Of a stretch of 64,000 bases of DNA, positions 28,469 to 37,575 are shown one piece after another; position 1 is the stretch's first letter; every line of letters starts with the position of its first letter. The stretch covers positions 1 through 64,000 of the forward strand of contig NZ_JAPWGY010000005.1 of NCBI RefSeq assembly GCF_027214005.1. Direction: 5' to 3'. The notes beneath the pieces were generated by a model that was not told the DNA's origin, searched no databases, and worked only from the letters and a program-made list of their open reading frames with translations. This DNA comes from Kiloniella laminariae. GTDB taxonomy: Bacteria > Pseudomonadota > Alphaproteobacteria > Kiloniellales > Kiloniellaceae. The translations under genes and the position numbers were made by a program.

Positions 28469-28762
28469 ATGGCACTACAGATTATAACAGCGAACCGCCT
28501 GCTGGATGGCGAAGTGGTCTATTTCGGCGAGAACGCCGAATGGATCGAGAATGTATCCGGGGCAATGACTGTTGAAGATGCTGACGGCGAGGCAAGCCTT
28601 CTGGCTGCTGCAAAAACAGCTGAAGCCAGCCAGAAGATTGTCGGGGCCTATCTGATGAAGGTCAAACGCGATGCTTCTGGCATTCACACACTGTCCGTCA
28701 AGGAAGAGATCAGGGCCAAAGGGCCTACAGTCCGTTATGACCTGGGCAAGCAGGCGCGGTAA
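28469..28762 (+). CDS. DUF2849 protein of the sulfite-reductase cluster
   Basis: A 97-residue protein of the DUF2849 type, found in alphaproteobacteria between siroheme synthase and sulfite reductase genes. AGGAGAG precedes ATG 28469. It has no cysteine, signal peptide or membrane segment; the N-terminal part (LLDGEVVYFGENAEWIE) is beta-like and the middle is helical. A helper role for CysI is inferred from constant neighbourhood only. The biochemical function is unknown. Confidence 0.85.
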   Translation: MALQIITANRLLDGEVVYFGENAEWIENVSGAMTVEDADGEASLLAAAKTAEASQKIVGAYLMKVKRDASGIHTLSVKEEIRAKGPTVRYDLGKQAR

Positions 28763-28774
28763 GGAGTAGAAAAC

Positions 28775-30427
28775 ATGTATCGTTATGATGAATTTGATTC
28801 CGACTTCGTACAGCAGCGCGTCGAACAGTTTCGTGATCAGGTAGAGCGCCGTATTGCCGGAGACCTGACCGAAGACGAGTTCAAGCCTCTGCGTCTGATG
28901 AACGGCCTGTATCTGCAACTGCATGCCTATATGCTGCGTGTTGCCATCCCCTATGGTACCTTCAATTCTGCTCAGATGCGGAAGATGGCCCATATTGCCC
29001 GCAAATATGATAAGGGTTATGCCCATTTTACCACGCGGCAGAACGTGCAGTATAACTGGCCAGTACTGAAAGATATCCCGACCATTCTGGAGGAACTGGC
29101 TGACGTTGAGATGCACGCGATCCAGACCAGCGGTAACTGCATCAGAAACACGACTTCTGACCAGTATGCTGGCGCTGCCGCCGATGAAATCGAAGATCCT
29201 CGGGTCTATTGCGAAATCATTCGTCAGTGGTCCTCGTTGCACCCTGAATTCACTTTCCTGCCGCGTAAATTCAAGGTTGCGGTAACAGGTGCGACCACTG
29301 ACCGGGCTGCGATCCGTGTTCACGATATTGGTCTTGCAATCAAGAAGAACGCTGAAGGTAAAGTTGGTTTCGAAGTTCATGTCGGTGGTGGACAAGGACG
29401 CACCCCGATGATCGCCAAAGCGGTGCGTGACTTCCTGCCGAAGGAACATCTGCTGAGTTACCTTGAAGCCATTTTGCGGGTTTATAACCAGCTTGGACGC
29501 CGGGATAACAAATACAAGGCGCGTATTAAAATTCTGGTTCATGAAACCGGCATTGAAGAACTGCGGGGCCTGATTGAAGCTGAGTGGGAACGGATCAAGG
29601 ACAGTGCCCTGAAACTTCCACTGGAAGAGGTTGAGCGGATCAATGATTACTTCGCGGCTCCGGCCTGGGAAAAACTTGATGCAACGTCGCGCCTGTTTGA
29701 AGTAAAGCGCTTTGAGGATCGGGGTTTTGCCAACTGGGTCAAGGCCAATGTTGTGGCGCATCGCCAGGCGGGTTATGCCATTGCCAATATTTCGCTGAAG
29801 CCGGAAGGTGAAGCACCTGGCGATATCACCGATAGCCAGATGGAAGTCGTTGCAGATCTTGCCGAGAAATACAGTTTTGATGAAATCAGAGCGACACATG
29901 AGCAGAATCTGGTTCTGCCCCATGTAAAGCTTGATGATCTGTTCGAAGTGTACAGTACCTTGAGTGCAGCAGGACTTGCTACTGCCAACCTTGGCCTGAT
30001 CTCGGATATGATTGCTTGCCCTGGCCTGGACTATTGTGCCCTGGCCAATGCCCGTTCCATTCCTGTGGCCCAGGCTATCAGCAAGCGGTTTTCCGACATT
30101 GAACGTCAGTTTGATATCGGCGAACTCAAACTGAAAATTTCAGGTTGCATCAACGCCTGTGGACATCACCACGTCGGTCATATCGGTATTCTCGGTGTGG
30201 ATCGTAAGGGAGAAGAGTACTACCAGATCACTCTTGGCGGCAATGCGAACGAGAATGCCGCAATCGGCAAAATTGTTGGCCCTTCCTTCTCCTACGACAA
30301 CATCGTCGATGCGGTGGAAACCGTGGTGAACACTTACCTCGAGATCCGGAATGGCAAAGAGGAAAGCTTCCTTGATGCCTATAACCGGGTTGGTCTGGCA
30401 CCTTTCAAGGAGAGGTTATATGCCTAG
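28775..30427 (+). CDS. cysI: Sulfite reductase hemoprotein (siroheme, Fe4S4)
   Basis: Reduces sulfite to sulfide with six electrons. The 4Fe-4S and siroheme ligands are in the CX5C and CX3C pair: Cys 415 and 421 (ACPGLDYC) and Cys 458 and 462 (GCINACGHHH). Siroheme-binding residues occur in HFTTRQNVQYNW and TSGNCIRNTT. At 550 residues it is the single-chain type. No flavoprotein CysJ is encoded nearby, so electrons may come from ferredoxin or another small partner. cysH starts eight bases before its end. Confidence 0.95.
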   Translation: MYRYDEFDSDFVQQRVEQFRDQVERRIAGDLTEDEFKPLRLMNGLYLQLHAYMLRVAIPYGTFNSAQMRKMAHIARKYDKGYAHFTTRQNVQYNWPVLKDIPTILEELADVEMHAIQTSGNCIRNTTSDQYAGAAADEIEDPRVYCEIIRQWSSLHPEFTFLPRKFKVAVTGATTDRAAIRVHDIGLAIKKNAEGKVGFEVHVGGGQGRTPMIAKAVRDFLPKEHLLSYLEAILRVYNQLGRRDNKYKARIKILVHETGIEELRGLIEAEWERIKDSALKLPLEEVERINDYFAAPAWEKLDATSRLFEVKRFEDRGFANWVKANVVAHRQAGYAIANISLKPEGEAPGDITDSQMEVVADLAEKYSFDEIRATHEQNLVLPHVKLDDLFEVYSTLSAAGLATANLGLISDMIACPGLDYCALANARSIPVAQAISKRFSDIERQFDIGELKLKISGCINACGHHHVGHIGILGVDRKGEEYYQITLGGNANENAAIGKIVGPSFSYDNIVDAVETVVNTYLEIRNGKEESFLDAYNRVGLAPFKERLYA

Positions 30428-31190
30428 TGCTTCTGCAGTGTTGCCTTTGGAGCCCAATGCGAAAGAACGGCTTGAGACAACCAGATCCCGCGCGACAGAG
30501 CTGCTTGAAGCAGTAAAAAACCTGTCGACACATGATGCTCTGGTTCGCCTCATCGAAGATGAATTCAAAGGGGAAGTTGCGCTGGTTTCCTCTTTTGGAA
30601 CAGAGTCTGCCATTCTTCTGCATCTGGTGGCGCAGGTAAATCCGTCGACCCCGGTAATTTTTATGGATACGGGCAAGCTGTTTGGCGAAACACAAAGATA
30701 TCGCCGGCAGTTGACAGAATTCTTGGGGCTAACAGATGTGCGACAGATCTTGCCCGATCCGGACAGGCTTGCCGGCAAAGACCCGGACGGGATTCTCTGG
30801 ACCAAAGACACGGATATGTGCTGCTGGGTGCGTAAGGTCGAGCCGATGAACAGAGCCCTCGATGGACTTTCGGCCTGGATCTCCGGTCGCAAACGTTTTC
30901 AGGCTGTGACCCGGGCCCGACTGGAAATGGTTGAGGCAGAAGGAACAAGGATCAAGATTAATCCATTGGCCTATTGGGAGCGGGACGAGATTACATCCTA
31001 TTTCGACCGCCATAATCTGCCACGTCACCCCCTGGAGGCTGATGGGTACCCATCAGTTGGCTGTATGCCTTGTACCGACAAGGTGGCCCCTGGCGATGAC
31101 CCGCGCAGTGGTCGATGGAAGAATCAGGACAAGACAGAATGCGGTATTCACTTCATCGGTGATGCAGCTGCTCGGACTGTTCAGGAATAA
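30420..31190 (+). CDS. cysH: Adenylylsulfate (APS) reductase, CysH family
   Basis: Reduces activated sulfate to sulfite using thioredoxin or glutaredoxin. It has the four cluster cysteines that mark APS-type enzymes: CC at 134-135 and CxxC at 215-218 (GCMPC). The catalytic Cys is 241 in ECGIH. The P-loop-like SSFGTESAILLH and the MDTGKLFGET motif follow the family. ATG 30420 overlaps the cysI stop and gives 256 residues. The cluster cysteines argue for APS rather than PAPS as substrate. Confidence 0.93.
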   Translation: MPSASAVLPLEPNAKERLETTRSRATELLEAVKNLSTHDALVRLIEDEFKGEVALVSSFGTESAILLHLVAQVNPSTPVIFMDTGKLFGETQRYRRQLTEFLGLTDVRQILPDPDRLAGKDPDGILWTKDTDMCCWVRKVEPMNRALDGLSAWISGRKRFQAVTRARLEMVEAEGTRIKINPLAYWERDEITSYFDRHNLPRHPLEADGYPSVGCMPCTDKVAPGDDPRSGRWKNQDKTECGIHFIGDAAARTVQE

Positions 31191-31259
31191 CATACAAGCC
31201 GTTGGGCTGAAATAGAAGGTGGCCGTCAAGTGGGCCACGAAATGAAAGAAGAGGGTGAT

Positions 31260-31793
31260 ATGGCACTCATTAAAGATGGACTTCAGGTAACAGATAGCTG
31301 GATTTTTCTTGCTGATGAAGATGCGCTGCCAGACACGGGTGATGTCGTGGTTTCTCTGGCCCGTTGGCAGTCGGAAAAAGACAAACTCTTCTCGGCCGGA
31401 CGATTTGTCGGTCTTCGCCTGGAAAGTGATCAGTCACCAGAACTGATTGAACAGGATTTATTGCAACTGTCACTGATTGCCCTGAATTTTCCTTCCTTTG
31501 GCGATGGCCGGGCCTATTCCTATGCGCGGATATTGCGTGAACGTTATGGCTTTAAGGGTGAGCTTCGGGCTGTCGGGAATGTCTTGTTTGACCAGATCCA
31601 GTTGATGCGCCGCTGCGGGTTTGATGCTTTTGAAGTGACCAGTGAAACAGCATTAAAGTCCATGAGCCGCAATAAAACGGCTGATGTGAATGTGTATTAC
31701 CAGCCGGCAGCTGACGGGGAGAAAACAGCTTCCTCCTTGCGCCGCAGATTACTCGATAGTCACAAGGAACTGGGCTACGACGAGGCATCCTGA
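31260..31793 (+). CDS. DUF934 protein of the sulfite-reductase cluster
   Basis: A 177-residue protein of the DUF934 family, usually encoded beside cysI and cysH in proteobacteria that lack CysJ. The family core GDGRAYSYARILRERYGFKGELRAVG is clear. ATG 31260 follows a GAGGG site. There is no signal peptide. A role as accessory or electron-transfer factor for sulfite reduction has been suggested by neighbourhood; the function is not shown here. Confidence 0.88.
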   Translation: MALIKDGLQVTDSWIFLADEDALPDTGDVVVSLARWQSEKDKLFSAGRFVGLRLESDQSPELIEQDLLQLSLIALNFPSFGDGRAYSYARILRERYGFKGELRAVGNVLFDQIQLMRRCGFDAFEVTSETALKSMSRNKTADVNVYYQPAADGEKTASSLRRRLLDSHKELGYDEAS

Positions 31794-31873
31794 AAGGGTG
31801 TTCAGGAAGATCAGGTGTCCGCTCCAGATCAATGCAGGTCTGGATTAATACGGGACATCAATAGGAGTGTGTT

Positions 31874-32209
31874 ATGACCTATGTCGTGACGGATAACTGT
31901 ATCAAATGCAAATATATGGACTGTGTTGAAGTCTGTCCGGTTGACTGCTTCTACGAAGGGGAAAATACCCTCGTCATTCATCCTGATGAATGTATCGATT
32001 GTGGTGTCTGCGAGCCGGAATGCCCGGCGGAGGCAATTTTACCGGATACGGACCCTGAAGCAGAAAAATGGCTGGAGATGAACACAAAGTTTGCCGAGAT
32101 CTGGCCAAATATAACAGAAAAGGGCGAAGCGCCTTCTGATGCTGACGAATTTAACGGTGTAAGCGGGAAATACGAAAAATTCTTTAGTGAAAAACCTGGC
32201 GGGAAATAA
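31874..32209 (+). CDS. fdxA: Seven-iron ferredoxin FdxA
   Basis: A 111-residue bacterial ferredoxin carrying [3Fe-4S] and [4Fe-4S] clusters. Cysteine motifs are [14 protein letters not shown] near the N-terminus and [12 protein letters not shown] in the middle, with the usual C-terminal tail [16 protein letters not shown]. It closes the sulfur cluster and ends at a strong terminator. It could donate electrons to CysI, which lacks a flavoprotein partner here. FdxA genes also occur elsewhere, so the link is inference. Confidence 0.95.
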   Translation: MTYVVTDNCIKCKYMDCVEVCPVDCFYEGENTLVIHPDECIDCGVCEPECPAEAILPDTDPEAEKWLEMNTKFAEIWPNITEKGEAPSDADEFNGVSGKYEKFFSEKPGGK

Positions 32210-32250
32210 ACCGGGGCCGGGTAAATGAATTGATCTGTTTCATACTATCC

Positions 32251-32284
32251 AAAAGGCAGGCTGGTGATCTCCAGCCTGCCTTTT
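32251..32284 (+). terminator. Strong rho-independent terminator after fdxA
   Basis: A perfect 14-bp stem: 32251-32264 (AAAAGGCAGGCTGG) with 32271-32284 (CCAGCCTGCCTTTT), 6-base loop, T-run at the 3' side. Confidence 0.92.
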
Positions 32285-32417
32285 CTGTTTTAAAATAATC
32301 TCTTTTGATCAGAGTATATTAGAGTTTATTTTACTCTTTCAGGCTATTTCTGGAAAACAGGAATACAGGTGCATTTTATTGTGCTGTAAGGCAATCGCTG
32401 TAGCTTGAGATCAAAAT

Positions 32418-32732
32418 ATGACCAGAAAATCATTATCCACCCTCTTCTTTGTGACTTTAGCCGGAGGCATGTTTTTGTCTGCCCCAGCCATAGCTGATTG
32501 CAAGAAGCCAAGCTATACGCCCCCGGTGTGTACCAAACAATATATCGAGATCCAGTTTTCTGATTCCGAGGATTACGACAACTGCAAACGTGAAGTGAAC
32601 TATTATCTGGAAAATCTGGATAACTGGTCAAAATGCATTGCGGAAGAAGTCCGCCTGAAGGGGGACGAGGCGATACAAAGGTTTCAATGCAAGGCGGACG
32701 GACGGGTTAACTGTAACGTGACTCGGGGCTAG
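32418..32732 (+). CDS. Small secreted cysteine-rich protein
   Basis: A 104-residue protein with a Sec signal peptide (MTRKSLSTLFF ... SAPAIA before DCKK). The mature part of about 77 residues holds six Cys, at roughly regular intervals, so up to three disulfides are possible. The rest is charged, rich in Glu, Asp, Lys and Asn. No homologous family is recognised. It stands alone between fdxA and hrpB. An imperfect 9-base tandem repeat (AGCGGGACC twice) follows it at 32753-32770. Confidence 0.6.
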   Translation: MTRKSLSTLFFVTLAGGMFLSAPAIADCKKPSYTPPVCTKQYIEIQFSDSEDYDNCKREVNYYLENLDNWSKCIAEEVRLKGDEAIQRFQCKADGRVNCNVTRG

Positions 32733-32845
32733 GTGCCGTAGGGTGTAGGTATAGCGGGACCAGCGGGACCAGTTTTTAAGTGCTTTGTTCAACGGGAGCA
32801 CTATTCATCTGGATGTTGTTTTTACTGTGATGATATAACGCACAG

Positions 32846-35359
32846 ATGACAAGCTTGCCCATCGATCCTCTTCTGCCTGAAATTATTGCTTCTTTGCAGC
32901 AACAGCCTTCCCTTGTGTTACAGGCCCCGCCCGGAGCAGGGAAAACGACGGGTGTACCACTGGGGCTTCTGGATGTTGACTGGCTTGCTGGTCAAAAAAT
33001 TATCGTTCTGGAACCAAGAAGACTTGCTGCGCGGTCTGCTGCGGCCCGGATGGCTGAAATTCTTGGTGAAAAACTTGGGGAAACGGTTGGCTATAGAATA
33101 CGGCATGAAAGCAGGGTAGGTCCCCAAACCCGGATTGAGGTTGTTACGGAAGGGGTTTTAACGCGTCTGCTTCAAAAGGATCCTGAATTACCGGGTATCG
33201 GCCTTGTGGTCTTTGATGAATTTCACGAACGGAGCCTGCAGGCTGATCTGGGTCTGGCGCTCTGTCTGGAAGTACAATCGGCCTTGCGAGACGATTTGCG
33301 ACTGCTGGTTATGTCGGCAACCCTGGACGGGAAAAAAGTATCCCGGATTATGGGAGAGGTACCGATCCTGACCAGCGAGGGGAAGAGCTTCCCGGTACAG
33401 CTGGTATACGGAGAGGAAACGCCACGTCGTTCAATTGCCTTTGCTGTTGCAGACAAAATTGTTGAAGTTCTCCCGCAAGAAAGTGGCAGTTTCCTGGTAT
33501 TCCTGCCTGGAGTGGGTGAAATCAGTTCTGTGGTCGAACAGTTGAGGCAAGCGAACCTGCCTGCCGATGTTGATCTCTTTCCCTTGTTTGGAGATCTGTC
33601 GCTGGAGGATCAGCGTCGGGCTATTTCTCCCTCGATGGCGGGACGCAGGAAAATTGTACTCGCGACTGCAATTGCAGAAACCAGCCTGACGATTGACGGG
33701 GTAAGGGTTATCATTGACTGCGGTTATATGCGCAGTCCACGATTTGATCCTTCAAGTGCGATGACGCGCCTTGAAACCCTTCGGGTCTCGAAAGCTTCGG
33801 CAGACCAAAGGGCCGGACGGGCAGGGCGTATTGAACCTGGCGTCTGTTATCGTCTGTGGCCGGAATCCCAAAACGGTTCTCTTTCTCAACACAGTACACC
33901 GGAAATACTTGAAGCAGATCTCTGTTCCCTCGTCCTTGAGGTTCAGAATTGGGGGACTTCAGGGCCTGAAACGCTTAACTGGTGTGATGCGCCACCACGG
34001 GCAGCCTGGCAACAGGCTACAGAGTTGCTTCAGAAACTGGGGGCGTTAGATCAAGAAAGCCGGATCACATCCCAAGGCAGGGAAATGGCGCTTCTGCCTC
34101 TTCATCCCCGCTTCGCCCATATGCTCCTTCGGGCCAGAGCCTTGGGTCAGGGGTGGCTTGCCTGCCTTCTGGCGGCGTTACTGGATGAGCGAGATATCTT
34201 CAAAGCAGGCACTTCGGGAACAGCAGCAGACCTCGTTTTGCGTCTAGAGGTGCTGCTTGGTGTTGATCATGGCAAGGGGTATCACGTTGATCGCTCACGC
34301 CTGAAAAGAGTCAGAATGTCCGCAGGGCAATACGCCCGCCTAGTCAGGGTGAAGGAAAACAGTCCTGTAGAGTTAGGGATGGCTGGGGCTATTTTGTCAC
34401 TTGCTTATCCAGATCGAATTGCCCAGCTGCGTCCTGCTTCATCTGGACGGTATAAACTTTCTGGAGGAAAGGGGGCGGAGCTTGATGAACTGGACCGTCT
34501 GGCGACGGAACTCTACCTTACCATCGCCCACCTCGGGGGGATGGGGGCTAATGCAAAAATCTATCTGGCTGCAGCCTTGAGTGAAGGGCAGATCCGGGAT
34601 CTGCACCAGGAAAATATTGTCAGTGAACGAGTGGTACGGTGGAACGAACAGCAGACACAGCTGCAAGGAGAGTTGAGAGATAATCTGGGAGCCCTGGTCC
34701 TTTCCGCGCAGCGGATAAAACAGCTGGAACCAAATGTTGTCGTTGCGGAGCTGTTGGGCAGGATCACCAGGCAAGGGCTGGCTTTGCTTGAGCCGGGAGA
34801 CTCCTTTGCCCAGCTTTGCCAGAGAATGGCCTGCCTTCGTCATTTTGAAGGAGAAGATCTTTGGCCTGACTGGGGAGAACCCGCTCTGCTTCGCGAACTG
34901 GAGCAGTGGCTGGCGCCATATCTTGAAAATATCACTTCGCTCTCTCAACTGGTAAAGCTCGACTTGAAACAGATTCTTCTGTCGCAATTGTCGTGGCAGG
35001 AAAACCAGTATCTGGAGCGGGAGGCTCCCGAGCGTTATCGAGTGCCGAGCGGACAGACCCATCGGATTAATTATGAAAATCCGGAAATGCCAGTGCTGGA
35101 GGTTCGTCTCCAGGAAATGTTCGGGCTGTCAGAAACACCCGCAATTATGGGGAAAAGGGTACCACTGGTTTTACATCTGCTTTCTCCGGCTCGACGTCCC
35201 CTTCAGGTAACAAGCGACCTGACAGGGTTTTGGCAGAATTCTTACCACGAAGTGAAAAAAGATATGAAAGGACGTTATCCCCGGCACTATTGGCCGGATG
35301 ATCCGCTGGAGGCAGAACCGACAACCAGAATAAAAAAGCATATGAATAAACAGGAATAA
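32846..35359 (+). CDS. hrpB: ATP-dependent helicase HrpB
   Basis: A DEAH-type RNA helicase of 837 residues. Motifs run in order: APPGAGKTT (Walker A), DEFHERSL (DEAH variant with F), SATLDG, then the C-terminal helicase motif ATAIAETSLTIDGV and QRAGRAGR. The end of the protein has the HrpB signature RYPRHYWPDDPLEAEPTTR. HrpB is widespread, non-essential and of uncertain substrate. Confidence 0.95.
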   Translation: MTSLPIDPLLPEIIASLQQQPSLVLQAPPGAGKTTGVPLGLLDVDWLAGQKIIVLEPRRLAARSAAARMAEILGEKLGETVGYRIRHESRVGPQTRIEVVTEGVLTRLLQKDPELPGIGLVVFDEFHERSLQADLGLALCLEVQSALRDDLRLLVMSATLDGKKVSRIMGEVPILTSEGKSFPVQLVYGEETPRRSIAFAVADKIVEVLPQESGSFLVFLPGVGEISSVVEQLRQANLPADVDLFPLFGDLSLEDQRRAISPSMAGRRKIVLATAIAETSLTIDGVRVIIDCGYMRSPRFDPSSAMTRLETLRVSKASADQRAGRAGRIEPGVCYRLWPESQNGSLSQHSTPEILEADLCSLVLEVQNWGTSGPETLNWCDAPPRAAWQQATELLQKLGALDQESRITSQGREMALLPLHPRFAHMLLRARALGQGWLACLLAALLDERDIFKAGTSGTAADLVLRLEVLLGVDHGKGYHVDRSRLKRVRMSAGQYARLVRVKENSPVELGMAGAILSLAYPDRIAQLRPASSGRYKLSGGKGAELDELDRLATELYLTIAHLGGMGANAKIYLAAALSEGQIRDLHQENIVSERVVRWNEQQTQLQGELRDNLGALVLSAQRIKQLEPNVVVAELLGRITRQGLALLEPGDSFAQLCQRMACLRHFEGEDLWPDWGEPALLRELEQWLAPYLENITSLSQLVKLDLKQILLSQLSWQENQYLEREAPERYRVPSGQTHRINYENPEMPVLEVRLQEMFGLSETPAIMGKRVPLVLHLLSPARRPLQVTSDLTGFWQNSYHEVKKDMKGRYPRHYWPDDPLEAEPTTRIKKHMNKQE

Positions 35360-35435
35360 GCGGCCCGTTCAGCCAGAGCAGTATTTGATTTCTTGTCGAA
35401 AGTATCTTATTCCTAGGTATTGAATTTGGAGATTT

Positions 35436-36206
35436 GTGGATTTCATGCATCCAACCACACGACAAAAAGAAATACTGAGAGCTGTGCGAAGCAGGGGGCT
35501 TTGTACCATTCTTGAATTGGCTGAACAGTTTTCTGTTTCGGATGAGACTATCCGTCGAGATGTAAAGCCGATGGTGTCATCTGGATTAATTGAAAAAGTC
35601 CACGGCGGCATTATCGTGCCAGACGAGGAGCATGAAGCACCTTTTCAACGGCGAATGGTTGAAAATCAGGAGGCCAAAAAAAGAATTGGTCAGGCTCTGT
35701 CCAAAATCATTCACGACGGGGATTCTCTGATCTTTGATACAGGGAGCACAACTGCTTTTGCTGCTCATGCCTTGAGAGAGCACTCCAATCTGCTTGTCGT
35801 TACCAATTCTGTAGAAACCGCGCGGGCTTTGGCTACCCGGAATGGCAATCGTGTCTATATTGCAGGGGGAGAGCTGCGCGCGGATGATGCTGCAGCTTTT
35901 GGCCCGTCAGCAATTTCATTCGTCGAGCAATTCGATGTGAAGTATGCCGTGTTGTCTCTTGGTGGAATTGATCCTGTTCGCGGTTTGATGGTTGATCATC
36001 TGGCCGAAGCTGAGTTTTCCCGTACGGTAATGGCGCAGGCGCAAAAAACGATTGTTGTGGCTGATAAAAGCAAGTTCAATCGCGCCAGATTGGTAAAGAT
36101 CGGCCCGTTAGAGGGGATTGACTTGCTGATTACAGATGCTGAACCGGACGAAGCATTGTCTCGTTGTTTGCGAGAAGCAGAGGTCAAGGTTATTATAGCC
36201 CGCTAG
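35436..36206 (+). CDS. DeoR/GlpR-family transcriptional regulator
   Basis: A 256-residue regulator with the DeoR winged helix-turn-helix (RQKEILRAVRSRG ... SVSDETIRRDVKPM) and the C-terminal sensor domain, which in this family binds phosphorylated sugars or similar phosphates (FDTGSTTAFAAHAL and VVADKSKFNRARLVKIGPL). Start is uncertain: GTG 35436 has GGAG four bases upstream; ATG 35445 would drop three residues. It stands directly before the betaine-type transporter and kinase genes, so it probably controls them. A phosphorylated pathway intermediate as effector would fit the kinase in the same cluster. Confidence 0.88.
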   Translation: MDFMHPTTRQKEILRAVRSRGLCTILELAEQFSVSDETIRRDVKPMVSSGLIEKVHGGIIVPDEEHEAPFQRRMVENQEAKKRIGQALSKIIHDGDSLIFDTGSTTAFAAHALREHSNLLVVTNSVETARALATRNGNRVYIAGGELRADDAAAFGPSAISFVEQFDVKYAVLSLGGIDPVRGLMVDHLAEAEFSRTVMAQAQKTIVVADKSKFNRARLVKIGPLEGIDLLITDAEPDEALSRCLREAEVKVIIAR

Positions 36207-36519
36207 CAAACAGTCCCGGCGATGATGGTTGAGCAAAGAGATTAGTTTTTTCGTACCGATAACCTCTCAGAAACATCCCAGGCTTCTGCTTTTCTTTTCC
36301 TTTTCATATATCTTGCACGACTAAATTGTCGTGTTGTTATGGCTTGCCTTCAGTGATTGCCACAATCTTTGCGGGTGCGGTCCTTGTTGCAATGATTTTG
36401 TTGGATATGTGTTGACTTTCGTGGGTATTTGTTGATATCGTTTCTGCCATGGAAATATGGTGCGATCAAATGCCAAAAACAAAATAATCCTCAAAATAAT
36501 CCTCAGGGAGGAAATATCT
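36207..36519 (+). promoter_or_regulatory. Leader of the betaine-type transport cluster
   Basis: A 313-base gap upstream of the binding-protein gene. A -35-like TTGACT (36412-36417) is followed after 17 bases by ATATCG, a weak -10. Directly before the ribosome-binding site (AGGGAGG, 36505-36511) there are two exact copies of AAAATAATCCTC (36481-36492 and 36493-36504). I see no terminator or small gene. Operator sites for the upstream DeoR regulator are expected here but I cannot name one. Confidence 0.45.
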
Positions 36520-37479
36520 ATGAACAAGACATCTCGTTTTGCTGTTGCCTTGTTAGGTAGCCTTGCACTTTCTACGCTCAACGGAACCGCTTCTCAGGCT
36601 GATGTGGAATCCAATGATCCGATCAAATTGACGTTGCATGACTGGACTGGCCAGCTTTTGACGACAAAAATTATGGGCAGTGTTCTTCAGAGCACAGGAT
36701 ATAATGTCGAATACGTTCAGGCTGATTACATTGCCCAGTTCGCCGGATTGAAAAATGGTGATCTGCATGTCGCGATGGAAATCTGGGAGACAACCGGGCG
36801 TGAAGCGATGGATGAGGCCGTTGCCTCAGGCACTGTGGAGAATCTTGGTGAAACCGGTATGCAGGCAATCGAGGAATGGTGGTATCCCTCCTATATGAAG
36901 GACGTCTGTCCAGGGTTGCCGGATTGGCAGGCCCTGAACGATTGTGCCGAGACTTTCGCCACGCCGGAAACAGCTCCGAAAGGACGGTACCTTGGGGGGC
37001 CTGTTACCTGGGGTGGCTTTGATGACGAACGGGTTGAAGCTCTGGAACTGGATTTCGAGGTTGTGCACGCCGGGACAGATGCTGCTCTTTTCGCCGAGCT
37101 GGAATCAGCCTACCAACGTAAAGCGCCAGTTTTGCTGTGGGTTTATGCGCCACATTGGGCCCCGGCAAAATTTGAGGGCGAGTGGGTCGAATTCCCCAAA
37201 TATACCAGTGAATGTTATACGGACCCATCCTGGGGTTCCAACCCTGATGCTGCCTATGACTGTGGCAAACCGACCGGTCCGATCTGGAAAGTGGCCTGGT
37301 CCGGTGTGAAGGACAAATGGCCAGGTGCCTATAAAGCCATTCAGGGGTTCACCATCTCGAATGACGAGATGTCTGATATGATTATTGAAGTTGATCTCAA
37401 CGGCAAGGAAATCGACGCCGTGGTGGCCAGTTGGGTTGATGCCAATAAAGACCGCTGGCAGGGCTGGAGCGGGCAATAG
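36520..37479 (+). CDS. Glycine-betaine/proline-type ABC substrate-binding protein
   Basis: A periplasmic binding protein of the OpuAC/ProX class, 319 residues. The signal peptide is short and ends near ASQADVE. The mature part has several Trp and Tyr in positions where aromatic cages bind quaternary amines (HDWTGQ, EIWETTG, EEWWYPSY, VYAPHW). Cys pairs (DVCPG, NDCAE, SECYT, YDCGK) may form disulfides. GGGAGG precedes ATG 36520. It is followed by the ATPase and permease genes. The ligand is inferred as a betaine-like compound, not proven. Confidence 0.9.
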   Translation: MNKTSRFAVALLGSLALSTLNGTASQADVESNDPIKLTLHDWTGQLLTTKIMGSVLQSTGYNVEYVQADYIAQFAGLKNGDLHVAMEIWETTGREAMDEAVASGTVENLGETGMQAIEEWWYPSYMKDVCPGLPDWQALNDCAETFATPETAPKGRYLGGPVTWGGFDDERVEALELDFEVVHAGTDAALFAELESAYQRKAPVLLWVYAPHWAPAKFEGEWVEFPKYTSECYTDPSWGSNPDAAYDCGKPTGPIWKVAWSGVKDKWPGAYKAIQGFTISNDEMSDMIIEVDLNGKEIDAVVASWVDANKDRWQGWSGQ

Positions 37480-37575
37480 GGTGATGCAGGGAACAGTTCA
37501 ACAGAGTTCTGATTGATGCTGTTCCCTTTTAAATCATGAACAAGACACGTTTCGGTAATTAAATGGATCCTCTCG

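Noticed and set aside
28475-29923. A 482-codon open frame on the minus strand under cysI
   Set aside because: It is fully antisense to DUF2849 and cysI, which are both certain genes. It has no family motif and its composition reflects the codon bias of the other strand.
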